NCBI RefSeq assembly: GCF_937616625.2
Contig: NC_065571.1
Span: 32,139,879 to 32,203,878 of the forward strand
Length of the DNA: 64,000 nucleotides
Reading direction: 5' to 3'
DNA from: Mercurialis annua
Taxonomy: Eukaryota; Streptophyta; Magnoliopsida; Malpighiales; Euphorbiaceae
Shown: piece after piece, positions 33,937 through 44,820 of the stretch
Numbering within the stretch: position 1 is the first letter of the stretch
Layout: each line of letters opens with the position of its first letter
Made by a program: the position numbers and the translations under genes
The notes under the pieces: generated by a model
What the model was told of the DNA's origin: nothing
Databases searched by the model: none
Seen by the model: only the letters and a program-made list of their open reading frames with translations

Positions 33937-35290
33937 AGCTTCAATCGCTAAAATGGGGAAACGTTTGAATTTGTTTCATAACGTTTTAAACATAAGTTTT
34001 TCTATTGTAACGTTTAAAACGTGTGGCTTAAATCACTAAAAATGGGAAACGTTTGGTTTTGTTTCGTAACATTTGTAAATGTTTCTCCAAATCGTTTTAC
34101 CTTTTCACGTTTGGATTTGTTTTGTAATGTTTTAAACGTTTGGATTTGGATTTGCTTCCTAACGTATTAACCGTTTGGTTTCGTTTCGTAACGTTTAAAA
34201 TGTTTGGCTTAAATCTCTAAAAATGGGAAACGTTTGGATTTGTTTCGTGACGTTTTAAGCGTTTGGCTTAAATCGCTAAAATGGGGAAACCTTTGGATTT
34301 GTTTCGTAACGTTTGTAAATGTTTGGGTAAATCGCTAAATCGCTAAAAAGGTGAAAAGTTTGGATTTTTTTTCGTAAGGTTTGTAAACGTTTGGCTTAAA
34401 TCGCTAAAAATGTGAAACGTTTGGTTTTGTTTTGTAACGTTTGTAAATGTTTGGCTTAAATTGTTAAAAAGGTGAAACACTAGGATTTGTTTCGTAACGT
34501 TTGTAAACGTTTGGCTTAAATTGCTAAATAGGTGAAATGTTTGGATTTGTTACGTAACGTTTGTAAACGTTTGGCTTAAATAGTTAAAAAGGTTAAACGT
34601 TTGGATTTGTTTTGTAACGTTTTAAATGTTTGGCTCAAATCGCTAAAAAGAGGACACGTTTGGTTTTGTTTCGTAACGTTTGTAAACGTTTGGCTTCAAT
34701 TGCTAAAAAGTTGAAACATTTGGATTTGTTTCGTTACATTTGTAAACGTTCAGCTTCAATCGCTAAAATGGGAAAACGTTTGGATTTGTTTCATAATGTT
34801 TTAACCGTTATGTTTTCTTTTGTAACGTTTAAAACGTGTGGCTTAAATCGCTAAAAATGGGAAATGTTTGGTTTCTATTCGAAACGTTTGTTAACGTTTC
34901 CCCAAATCGTTTCACCTTTTCACGTTTGGATTTGTTCTGTAATGTTATAAACGTTTGGATTTGGATTTGCTTCGTAACATTTTAACCGTTTGGTTTCGTT
35001 TCATAACGTTTAAAACGTTTGGCTTAAATCTCTAAAAATGAGAAACGTTTGGTTTTGTTTTTAAACGTTTCCCCAAATTGTTTCATCTCTTCACGTTTGG
35101 ATTTGTTTCGTAACATTTTAAACGTTTGGGTTTGGATTTGTTTCGTAACATTTTACACGTTTGGATTTGTTTTGTAACGTTTTAAACGTTTAGCTTAATT
35201 CTCTAAAAGGTGACACGTTTGGATTTGTTTCGTAACGTTTGTAAACTTTTGGCTTAAATTTCTAAAGAGGAGAAACGCTTGGATTTGTTT
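33937..35290 (+). repeat. 60-bp satellite array, block 3, with an 814-bp higher-order repeat
   Basis: Satellite between two retroelements. The sequence from 33937 to about 34250 is repeated at about 34751-35060, and 27785-28279 matches 34255-34750. Across the element at 28280-33936 the array is therefore a tandem pair of about 0.81-kb units. Both copies include the unusual junction CCAAATCGTTT followed by CCTTTTCACG, where half a monomer is reversed. No gene is seen. Confidence 0.85.
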
Positions 35291-35513
35291 CGTTATAAAC
35301 AGAGATAGAGAATAAGTTGTTGTGTATTATGTTCAACAATTACAAGGCTATTTATACAAGTATAGAATCTCTATTCTAGGAAGGAAATCCTACTCTAGGA
35401 AATAATCAATCACAATCAATCACAATCAATCATAATCAATTAGCCCATAATTTAGCTACTAATTAATAGACTAATTGATTCTAATATATCCACATTCCTA
35501 ATATGCTTTAACA
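35291..35513 (-). repeat. 3' LTR of the copia element
   Basis: About 223 bp ending TTTAACA on the plus strand. The expected outer TG reads CG here and the flank joins directly as TTTCGTTATAAAC; see findings. A TATAAATA-type box lies at 35348-35357 on the minus strand. Confidence 0.92.
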
Positions 35514-35522
35514 CTCCCCCTC
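35514..35522 (-). other. polypurine tract of the copia element
   Basis: Minus-strand GAGGGGGAG immediately before TGTTAAAG, overlapping the pol stop codon. Confidence 0.85.
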
Positions 35523-38500
35523 AAGTTGGAGCATAGATGTTAATCATGCCCAGCTTGTTACAAAGATAATCAACCCGAACTCCGTTAAGGGCTTTTGTAA
35601 AAATATCTCCCAGTTGTTCTCCAGTCTTCACATAACCTGTAGAAACTAAACCTTGTTGAATCTTTTCACGAATAAAGTGACAGTCAATCTCAATATGCTT
35701 GGTCCGCTCATGGAACACTGGATTGGATGCAATATGAAGTGCAGCTTGGTTGTCACACCACAACTTAGCTGGCTTAGAAGCTTGCAAACCCAATTCATCA
35801 AGGAGTTGGTATATCCACATTATCTCACAAATAGACTTTGCCATAGCCCTATACTCTGATTCTGCACTTGATCGCGAAACTACATTTTGTTTCTTGCTTT
35901 TCCAAGAAATCAAATTACCTCCAACAAAAACACAATATCCTGTGGTGGATCTTCGATCTTCTTTCGATCCAGCCCAATCAGCATCCGAAAAACATTCAAT
36001 CCTAATGTGACCATGATCACCATACAAGATTCCACGACCAGGTGCCCCTTTTAGATAGCACAAAATCTGCTCTACTGCCTTCCAATGATCAATAGTAGGA
36101 GATGCCATATACTGACTGACTACACTGACTGAATAAGCAATGTCCGGACGAGTCACAGTAAGATAATTTAGTTTACCCACCAATCGTCTATATCTCTCTG
36201 GATCTTCAAATAGTTCTCCATCTTTCATAAGTTGCAGACCAGGAATCATTGGAGCACTACATGGCTTAGCTCCCAATTTTCCTGTTTCAGATAATAAGTC
36301 AAGCACATACTTCCTCTGAGATAAGAAGATGCCTTTCTTGCTTCTGATCACTTCGACTCCCAAGAAATATTTCAACACTCCCAAATCTTTAGTATGAAAC
36401 TGTGTATGCAGAAAAGACTTGAGAGATGAAATCCCAATGGAATCGCTGCCAGTGATTACAATATCATCCACATACACAACTAATAGTATAATGCCACAAT
36501 TAGATTGTTTATAGAAAACAGAGTGATCAGATTTACTCTTCTTCATTCCAAACTTCTCAATAGCATCACTGAACTTGCCAAACCAAGCACGAGGACTCTG
36601 TTTCAAGCCATATAAGGATTTGCGAAGATGACATACTTTCCCATACTCCCCCTGAGCAACAAAACCAGGTGGTTGCTCCATATAGACTTCCTCCTGAAGA
36701 TCTCCGTGAAGAAACGCATTCTTGATATCTAATTGATGTAAAGGCCAATGATGAGTAGCCGCCATTGAAATAAATAGCCTCACAGAAGTAAGCTTAGCAA
36801 CAGGAGAAAAGGTTTCAAAGTAATCCACTCCATATGTCTGAGCATAACCTTTAGCAACAAGGCGAGCTTTTAACCTAGCAACAGAGCCATCAGGATTAAC
36901 TTTAACAGCAAACACCCATTTACATCCAATAGTTCGTTTCCCTGCAGGTAAATCAACTAAGGTCCAGGTACCATTAGTAACCAAAGCATTCATCTCCTCA
37001 ATCATAGCTTTACGCCATCCAGCATGGGATAAAGCCTCTTTTACAGACTTAGGAACAGAAACAGAATCAAGAGACGCAATAAAAGAACAAGATGATGACG
37101 ACAAATGGTCATACGAAACAAAAGAAGACACAGGATAAGTACAAGTACGCTTACCTTTACGAAGAGCAATGGGAAGATCATCGCTCGGAGGCGGATCCGA
37201 TGACGAAGATGTTGGTTCAGGACATGGAACTAGACGATCTGAAGTAGGTGTAATTACATGATTAGACGGTTGTGTTCGACGAGAATATGTTTGAATTATT
37301 GGAGGCTTAGCCGGAGCACGAGGAGGAGGTACAGAGCGTGATGTAACAGTATATATTAGCAGATCATCCTCCTCCCCCTGACTAGTAGAACCTGAAGATA
37401 AAGAAAATGGAACATTTTCCAAGAAGGTGACATCAGCTAATACAAGGTACCTGCTAAGAGTAGGACTATAGCACCTATATCCTTTTTGAACACGAGAATA
37501 TCCAAGGAAAATACACTTTAAAGATTTTGGATCAAGTTTCGTTATCTGAGGACGGACATCTCTAACAAAACAAGTACAGCCAAATATCCTAGGTTCAATA
37601 GGAAACAAAGTTTTATTAGGAAAGAGAACTTGATAAGGAGTCTCACCAGATAGTACCGTGGAAGGCATTCTATTGATTAGAAAACAAGCTGTAGAAACGG
37701 CATCAGACCAAAAATATTTAGGAACCTGCATTTGAAATAACAAAGCTCTAGCAGTTTCAAGAAGATGTCTATTTTTTCTTTCAGCAACACCATTTTGGGA
37801 TGGTGTGTCCACACAAGAAGTTTGGTGAAGAATACCATGATTCACCATATAATTTTGAAAGGTGTTTGACAAATACTCTTTAGCATTATCACTTCTTAAA
37901 ATTTGCTCAGGCTTACTAAATTGAGTTTGGATTTCAGCACAGAAATTAGTAAAATGAGAAAATAATTCTGAACGATTTTTCATCAAGTATAACCATGTCG
38001 TTCTAGAGTAATCATCCACAAAAGTAACAAAGTATCTGAATCCAGTTTTAGCTGTAACTGGACAAGGACCCCAAACATCAGAGTGTACTAACTCAAAAGG
38101 TGCACTAGCTCGTTTATTGATTCTTGGACTAGAACTAAGACAATGATGTTTTGCAAACTGACAAGACTCACAATCTAGAGATGACATGCTAGAAAATTGA
38201 GGAAAAAGTTTCTTTAATAAAGGGAGAGAAGGGTGACCAAACCGACAATGTGCTTCAAAAGGAGTTACAATTCCAGTGCAAGCTATAGATTTTGGTATTT
38301 CTGGATCAAGTATGTAGAGGCCTCCGGATTCATGTCCCTTACCAATAATCTTCTTCGTCATAAGATCCTGAAACAAACAATAATCGGGAAAGAAAGTGAC
38401 AGAACAATTCAAAGTACGAGTAAGTTTACTAACAGACATCAAATTGAAAGATAATTGAGGTAAACTAAGAACAGATGACAAAGGTAATGATGACGTGGGT

Positions 38501-38883
38501 TTAATAGTTCCAGAACCAACAACACAAGATTGCGACCCATCGGCTAAAGTAACAGAAGAGCTAGACTGATTTGACTGAAATTTAGAGAACAAACTAGGAT
38601 TACCTGTCATATGATCTGTAGCACCTGAATCAATGACCCATTTTGAAGATGAAGAAACAAGACATGTACTAGATTTACCTGATTCAGCAACGTCATTTAC
38701 TGAACTAGATTGAATGAGCCTGGCATACTCATCTGCAGAAATAGTAACCGTTTTTACAGAGGTTTTAACCGTAGATGCAATACAAATTAACTGAGATCTC
38801 TTAGCCTGCAACTTCTTGCAATCTCGTTTCATATGACCCGCTCTATGACAGTAGTGACAAATCATAATTTTATTTTCCGTCAT
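35521..38883 (-). CDS. copia pol polyprotein: zinc knuckle, protease, integrase, RT, RNase H
   Basis: Uninterrupted frame of about 1120 residues from the first ATG at 38883; the frame is open upstream to 38919 but without ATG. Domains in order: CCHC zinc knuckle (C9, C12, H17, C22), protease with DSGA (85-88), GAG-pre-integrase and HHCC (H212, H217, C238, C241), integrase DDE with D269, D332 and E368 (35 residues between the last two), RT with LDIKNAFLHGDL and YVDD (804-807), and RNase H (DADWAGSKEDRRSTTGY, SSAESEYRA, WCDNQAAL). The stop codon overlaps the PPT. All catalytic motifs look intact, which is unusual in this window. The gag capsid domain, normally 200-300 residues before the knuckle, is missing, so particle assembly would need gag from another element. 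Confidence 0.96.
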   Translation of the reverse strand: MTENKIMICHYCHRAGHMKRDCKKLQAKRSQLICIASTVKTSVKTVTISADEYARLIQSSSVNDVAESGKSSTCLVSSSSKWVIDSGATDHMTGNPSLFSKFQSNQSSSSVTLADGSQSCVVGSGTIKPTSSLPLSSVLSLPQLSFNLMSVSKLTRTLNCSVTFFPDYCLFQDLMTKKIIGKGHESGGLYILDPEIPKSIACTGIVTPFEAHCRFGHPSLPLLKKLFPQFSSMSSLDCESCQFAKHHCLSSSPRINKRASAPFELVHSDVWGPCPVTAKTGFRYFVTFVDDYSRTTWLYLMKNRSELFSHFTNFCAEIQTQFSKPEQILRSDNAKEYLSNTFQNYMVNHGILHQTSCVDTPSQNGVAERKNRHLLETARALLFQMQVPKYFWSDAVSTACFLINRMPSTVLSGETPYQVLFPNKTLFPIEPRIFGCTCFVRDVRPQITKLDPKSLKCIFLGYSRVQKGYRCYSPTLSRYLVLADVTFLENVPFSLSSGSTSQGEEDDLLIYTVTSRSVPPPRAPAKPPIIQTYSRRTQPSNHVITPTSDRLVPCPEPTSSSSDPPPSDDLPIALRKGKRTCTYPVSSFVSYDHLSSSSCSFIASLDSVSVPKSVKEALSHAGWRKAMIEEMNALVTNGTWTLVDLPAGKRTIGCKWVFAVKVNPDGSVARLKARLVAKGYAQTYGVDYFETFSPVAKLTSVRLFISMAATHHWPLHQLDIKNAFLHGDLQEEVYMEQPPGFVAQGEYGKVCHLRKSLYGLKQSPRAWFGKFSDAIEKFGMKKSKSDHSVFYKQSNCGIILLVVYVDDIVITGSDSIGISSLKSFLHTQFHTKDLGVLKYFLGVEVIRSKKGIFLSQRKYVLDLLSETGKLGAKPCSAPMIPGLQLMKDGELFEDPERYRRLVGKLNYLTVTRPDIAYSVSVVSQYMASPTIDHWKAVEQILCYLKGAPGRGILYGDHGHIRIECFSDADWAGSKEDRRSTTGYCVFVGGNLISWKSKKQNVVSRSSAESEYRAMAKSICEIMWIYQLLDELGLQASKPAKLWCDNQAALHIASNPVFHERTKHIEIDCHFIREKIQQGLVSTGYVKTGEQLGDIFTKALNGVRVDYLCNKLGMINIYAPT

Positions 38884-39018
38884 AATTTCCACCAAAGTTG
38901 ATGACCGACAAAGTTGCAACTAACTGCTTCGTTAGGCAGTAACACAACACTGCTGCAAATACTACTACACTGCTTCTTTAGGCGGAAGAAAGAAAAAAAA
39001 TCCTATTCTTTAGAATAA

Positions 39019-39031
39019 TGCTCTGATACCA
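39019..39031 (-). other. primer-binding site (initiator Met tRNA)
   Basis: Minus-strand TGGTATCAGAGCA directly after the 5' LTR end. This is the standard initiator-Met tRNA PBS of plant copia elements. Confidence 0.95.
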
Positions 39032-39274
39032 TGTTATAAACAGAGATAGAGAATAAGTTGTTGTGTATTATGTTCAACAATTACAAGGCTATTTATACAA
39101 GTATAGAATCTCTATTCTAGGAAGGAAATCCTACTCTAGGAAATAATCAATCACAATCAATCACAATCAATCATAATCAATCACAATCAATCATAATCAA
39201 TTAGCCCATAATTTAGCTACTAATTAATAGACTAATTGATTCTAATATATCCACATTCCTAATATGCTTTAACA
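39032..39274 (-). repeat. 5' LTR of the copia element (promoter copy)
   Basis: 243 bp, TGTTATAAAC to TTTAACA. It contains one more 20-bp unit of an AATCAATCAC/AATCAATCAT tandem stretch than the other LTR. Confidence 0.95.
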
Positions 39275-40306
39275 GTAACGTTTGTAATTGTTTGGATTTG
39301 TTTCGTAAAGTTTGTAAACGTTTGGCTTAAATTCGATAAAAAGGTGAAACGTTTGGTTTTGTTTTATAACCTTTGTAAACGTTTGGTTTTGTTTCGCAAC
39401 GTTTGTAAACGTGTGGCTTAAATGGTTAAAAAGGTGAAACGCTTGGATTTGTAAACGTTTGTCTTAAATCGCTAAAAAAGTGAAACATTTGGATTTGTTT
39501 CGTAACTTTTTATACGTTTGGTGAAACGCTTGGATTTGTTTGTAAACATTTGGTTAAATTGCTAAAAAGGTGAAACATTTGGATTTGTTCCGTAACGTTT
39601 GTAAACGTTTGATTTCAATCGCTACAAAGGTGAAACGTTTGGATTTGTTTTGTTACGTTTGTAAACGTTTGGCTTCAATCGCTAAAATGGGTAAAAATTT
39701 AGATTTATTTCGTAACGTTTGTAAATGTTTGGCTTAAATTGCTAAAAAGGTGAAACGTCTGGTTTTGTTTCGTAACGTTTGTAAACGTTTGGATTAAATT
39801 GTAAAAAGGTGAAAAGCATGGACATGTAAATGTTTAGCTTAAATTGCTAAAAAGGGGAAACGTTTGGATTTGTTTCGTAACGCTTGTAAAGGTTTGGCTT
39901 GAATCGCTTAAATGGGGAAACATTTCGATTTGTTCCGTAACGTTTGTAAACGTTTGGCTTAAATCTCTAAAAAGGTGAAACTTTAGATTTGTTTCGTAAT
40001 TTTGTTTCATAACGTTTGTAAACGGTTGGCTTATATCACTAAAAAGGGGAAGCGTTTGGTTTTGTTTCGAAACGTTTGTAAACGTTTGCTTAAATCGCTA
40101 AAAATGTGAAATGCTTGGATTTGTTTCGTAATGTTTGTAAGCGTTTAGCTTAAATCGCTAAAAAGGCAAAACGTTCGAATTTGTTTCGTAATGTTTTAAT
40201 CATTTGGATTAAATCGCTAAAATGGGGAAACGTTTGGATTTGCTTCGTATCGTTTGTAAAAGTTTTGCTTAAATCGCTAAAAAGGAGAAACGTTTGGTTT
40301 TGAAAT

Positions 40307-40380
40307 GTTATGAAACAAAACCAAACGTTTAAACCGTTACGAAACAAATCCTAACGTTTCACCTTTTTAGCGATTTAGGC
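40307..40380 (-). repeat. short inverted satellite segment
   Basis: GTTATGAAACAAAACCAAACG followed by GTTTCACCTTTTTAGCG in reverse orientation for about 75 bp, then a return to plus orientation. It matches the junctions near 22228 and 26590. Confidence 0.8.
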
Positions 40381-42854
40381 CGTAACGTTTATAAGCCTAT
40401 GGCCTAAATCGCTAAAAAGGTGAAACATTTAAATTTCTTTCATAACGTTTGTATAGGTTTGGCTTAAATTGAAACGTTTGGTTTCGTTTCGTAATATTTG
40501 TAAACGTTTGGCTTAAATTTCTAAAAAGGTGAAATCTTTTGATTTGTTTCGTTACGTTTGTAAACGTTTGGTTTTGTTTCGTAATGTTTGAAACGTTTGG
40601 ATTTGTTTCGTCACGTTTATAAACGATTGGCTTAAATTGCTAAAAAGGTGAAACGTTTGGATTTGTTTCATAGCGTTTGTAAACGTTTGGCTTCAATTGC
40701 TAAAAAGACGAAACGTTTGGATTGTTTCGTACAATTTGCAAATGTTTGGCTTAAATCGCTAAATAGGTGAAATGCTTGAATTTGTTTCGTAACGTTTGTA
40801 AATGTTTTGCTTAAATCGCTAAAAAGGTGAAACGTTTGTAAACGTTTGGCTGGAATCGCTAAAAATGTGAAACTTTTTGATTTGTTTTGTAATATTTATA
40901 AATATTTGGCTTAAATCGCAAAAAGGTGAAACGCTTGGATTTGCTTCGTAACGTTTGTAAACATTTGGCTTAAATCGCAAAAAAGGTGGAATGTTTGGTT
41001 TTGTTTTGTTCCGTTTGTAAACGGTTGGCTTAAATAGCTAAAAATGTGACACGTTTCCATTTGTTTCGTAAAGTTTGTAAACGTTTGGCTTAAATCTTTG
41101 TTTCGTAACGTTTGTAAACGTTTTGGCTTAAATCGCTAAAAAGGTGAAACGTTTGGATTGTAACGTTTGTAAACGTTTGGCCTAAATCGCTAAAATGGTG
41201 AAACGCTTGGATTTGTTTCGTAACGCTTGTAAACGTTTCGCGTTGTTTCGTAACGTTTGTAAAACGTTTGGCTTAAATCGCTAAAAATGTGAAACGTTTG
41301 GATTTGTTTCGTAACGTTTTAAAAGTTTGGTTTTGTTCAGTAACGTTTGTAAACGTTTGGCTTAAATTTCTAAAAATGTGAAACGTTTGGATTTGTTTTG
41401 TAACGTTTATAAAAGTTTTGCGTAAAACGCTAAAAAGGTGAGTTTGGTTTTGTTTTGTAACGTTTGTAAATGTTTGTCTTAAAACGCTAAAAAGGTGAAA
41501 CGTTTGGATTTGTTTCATAGCGTTTGTAAACATTTGGCTTAAATCGCTAAAAAGGTGAAACGTTTGGATTTGTTTCGTAACGTTTGCACATGTTTGGCTT
41601 AAATCTCTACAAAAGGTAAAACCTTTGGATTTGTTTCGTAATGTTTGTAAACGTTTAACTTAAATTTCCAAAAAGATTATATTTGTTTCGTAACGTTTGT
41701 AAACGTTTGGCTTAAATCGCTAAAAAGGTGAAACGTTTGGTTTTGTTTCGTAACGTTAGTAAACGTTCGGAATAAATTGCTAAAAAGGTGAAACGCTTGG
41801 ATTTGTTCCGTAACATTTTAAACGTTTGGATTTGTTTCGTAACATTTGTAAACGTATGGTTTAAATCGCTAAAAAGCGGAAGCGTTTGGTTTTGTTTCGT
41901 AACGTTTGTAAACGTTTGGCTTATATCGCTAAAGAGGTGACACGTTTGGAATTGTTTCGTAACGTTTGTAAATGTTCGGATTAAATTTCTAAAAAGGTGG
42001 AACGTTTGGATTTGTTTCGTAGCGTTTCTAAACATTTGGCTTAAATCGCTAAAACGAGAAAATGTTTGGATTTGTTTCGTAACATTTGTAAATGTATGGC
42101 TTAAATCGCTAAAAAGTGGAAACATTTGGGTTTGTTTCGTAACGTTTTTAAACGTTTGTCTTAAATTTCTAAAAAGGTGAAACGCTTGGATTTGTAAACG
42201 TTTAGCTTAAATTGCTAAAAAGTTGAAACGCTTGAATTTGTTTCGAAATGTTTGTAAACATTTGGCTTAAATCGCTAAAAAGGTGAAACATTTGGATTTG
42301 TTTCGTGACGTTTGTAAACGTTTGGCTTAAATCGCTAAAAAGGTGAAACGTTTGGATTTGTTTCAAAACGTTTGTAAACGTTTGGCTTAAATTGCTGAAA
42401 AGGTGAAACGCTTGGATTTGTTTCGTAACGTTTGTTAATGTTTGGCTTAATTCTCTAAAAAGGGGAAACATTTGGATTTTTTTGTAACGTTTGTAAACGT
42501 TTGGCTTAAATCGCTAAAAATATGAAATGTTTGGATTTGTTTCGTAACGTTTGTAACAGTTCGGCTTAAAGCGATAAAAAGGTGTGACGCTTGGATTTGC
42601 TACGCAACGTTTGCAAACATTTGGCTTAAATCGCTAAAAAGGTGAAACGTTTGGATTTGTTTCATAGCGTTTGTAAATGTTTGGCTTAAATAGCTAAAAA
42701 TGTGAAACGTTTGGATTTGTTTCGTAAGGTTTGTAAACGTTTGGCTTAAATCGCTAAAATGGTGAAACGTTAGGATTGGTTTCGCAACGTTTGTAAACGT
42801 TTTTGTTTAAATCACTAAAAAGGTGAAACGTTTGGATCATAATGTTTGCAAGCT

Positions 42855-43320
42855 TTTGTCTTAAATCGCTAAAATGGGGAAACGTTTGGATTTGTTCCGT
42901 AACATTTTAAAAGTTTGGCTTAAATCGCTAAAATGGGGAAATCTATGGTTTTGTTTTGTAATATTTCTAAACGTTTGGCTAAAAATCGCTAAAAAGGTGA
43001 AACGTTTGGTTTTGTTTCGTAACGTTTTAAACGTTTGGATTTGTTTCGTAACCTTTGTAAACGTATGGCTTAAATTGCTAAAACATGAAACGTTTGGATT
43101 TGTTTTGTAACGTTTTAAACGTTTGGTTTTGTTTCGTAACATTTGTAAACGTTCCGCTTAAATCGATAAAAAGGTGAAATTTTTGGATTTGTTCCGTAAC
43201 ATTCGTAAACGTTTGGCTTAAATCGCTAAAAGGTGAAATGTTTGGTTTTGTTTCGTAATGTTTGTAAATGTTTGGCTTAAATCGCTAAAAAGGTGAAACA
43301 TTTGGATTTGTTTTGTAACT
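42855..43320 (+). repeat. satellite segment duplicated at 56054-56520
   Basis: Rare variants occur in the same order at both places: AAATGGGGAAATCTATGG, GTAATATTTC, GGCTAAAAATCG, AACGTATGGCTT and a CTAAAACxTGAAACG monomer. After subtracting the inserted element at 43970-53020 the copies are about 4.15 kb apart. Confidence 0.75.
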
Positions 43321-44129
43321 TTATAAACGTTTGCCTTAAATTTCTAATAAGGTGAAATTCTTTGATTTGTTTCGTAGCACTTATAAATGTTTGCCTTTGT
43401 TTCGTAACGTTTTTAAAAGTTTGGCTTAAATCCCTAAAAATATTAAACGTTTGGATTTGTTTCGTAACGTTTTAACCGTTTGGTTTTGTTCCGTAACGTT
43501 TGTAAACGTTTGGCTTAAATTTCTAAAAATGTGAAATGTTTGGATTTGTTTTGTAACGTTTATAAACGTTTTGTTTAAATTGCTAAAAACGGTGAAACGT
43601 TTGGTTTTGTTTCGTAACGTTTGTAAACGTTTGGCTTAAATCACTAAAAAGGGGAAAGGATTGGATTTGTTTTGTAACGTTTGTAAATTTTTGGCTTAAA
43701 TCGCTAAAAAGGAGAAACGTTTGGATTTGTTTCGTAACGTTTGTAAACGTTTGGCTTAAATCGATAAAAAGGTTAAACGTTTGGGTTTGTTTCAGAACGT
43801 TTGTAAACGTTTCGCTTAAATCCATACAAAAGGGGAAACGTTTGGATTTGTTTCATAACGTTTGTAAAAGTTTGTCTTAAATCGCAAAAAAGGTGAAACG
43901 TTTGTTTTTTTTCCATAACGTTAGTAAATGTTCGGATTAAATTGCTAAAAAGGTGAAACGCTTAGTTTTTGTAATACCCAAAAATAATTACTTAGCTAAT
44001 TGGACCACGTGTCTAGTTTGGAATCGCCATAATGGCGAAATCGGAAGGATTTCTAATAAAAATAAAGTAAGTAAATTTCAAGTAGGTCGGTTTTGGGAAA
44101 TTAATTATGAGGGTGTTAAGGTTATATTT

Positions 44130-44149
44130 CAATTCTAAAGTTAGAATTG
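44130..44149. repeat. perfect inverted repeat in U3
   Basis: CAATTCTAA, AG, TTAGAATTG: 9-bp arms. The same repeat is in the 3' LTR at 50718-50737, and an altered version (ATTCCAA/TTGGAAT outer arms) is in the other element at 33759-33780. Confidence 0.85.
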
Positions 44150-44820
44150 GAATAAAAAGGAAAAATGTCAAGAAAAGCCCAAAATAAAGTGCAGGGGCCA
44201 AAGTGGTAATTTAGCCACTTTGTGTCGAAAATGGAAATTTATAAGTTTTGACGGAAAAGTATTAATATCGAGCTTCGTATTATTTATCGGGTATAACTAA
44301 TACGTATAAGTTATAATAAAAGAAGTTAACGATTTAGTTATGGACTAAATCGAATAAAAGAAAAGTTTAAAGGACGAATTGTATTAATTAAAGAAAGCAA
44401 GGATTAAAAAGGCCTTTAAACCATGATATATAAGAAACTTAATATGAAAAGAAAGAATCAGAGGAAGAAAGGAGAAGCATCCAGAAACCATCACCATTTC
44501 TCACGATCAACTTCGACACTTTACGGTTTCTTCGTTCGGCATCCATTTTGAGCGATTCTTGCGCCCATCTCTCCGTAATTGAATGCTCTACTGATATTAA
44601 GCAGCATATCAAGGTAAGATTTCGGTTTTTGATGGTGAAATGGTGTTTGAATGGGCTGTTTCGTATTAAACGTAACGTTCGAATCGTTCGAATAGAAATC
44701 GAGCTGTTTTTGATGTTTTGGAAGTGTAAAATGATGAATTATGGATTAAAATGAATTGGGTATGAATTGGTATGAATTATGCGTGATTTGAGGCTTCGGA
44801 AACGACCGGAATTCGTCAAA

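Larger units (their letters stand above)
35291..39274 (-). mobile_element. Ty1/copia retrotransposon without gag, recent insertion
   Basis: LTRs at 35291-35513 and 39032-39274 are identical except for a 20-bp length difference and the first base, pointing to recent insertion. The order on the minus strand is 5' LTR, PBS adjoining it, pol ORF, PPT overlapping the stop, 3' LTR. Internal length is 3.5 kb. The gag capsid region that should precede the zinc knuckle is absent. The lineage (Ivana-like or similar) is not determined. Confidence 0.95.
39275..43969 (+). repeat. 60-bp satellite array, block 4
   Basis: Same monomer, plus orientation, with a short reversed stretch at about 40307-40380. 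The higher-order signature GTGACACGTTTGGAATTG, then AAAACGAGAAAA, then a truncated monomer CGCTTGGATTTGTAAACG appears around 41935-42200 and again in block 5 at 53183, 53934 and 55018. No gene is seen. Confidence 0.97.
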
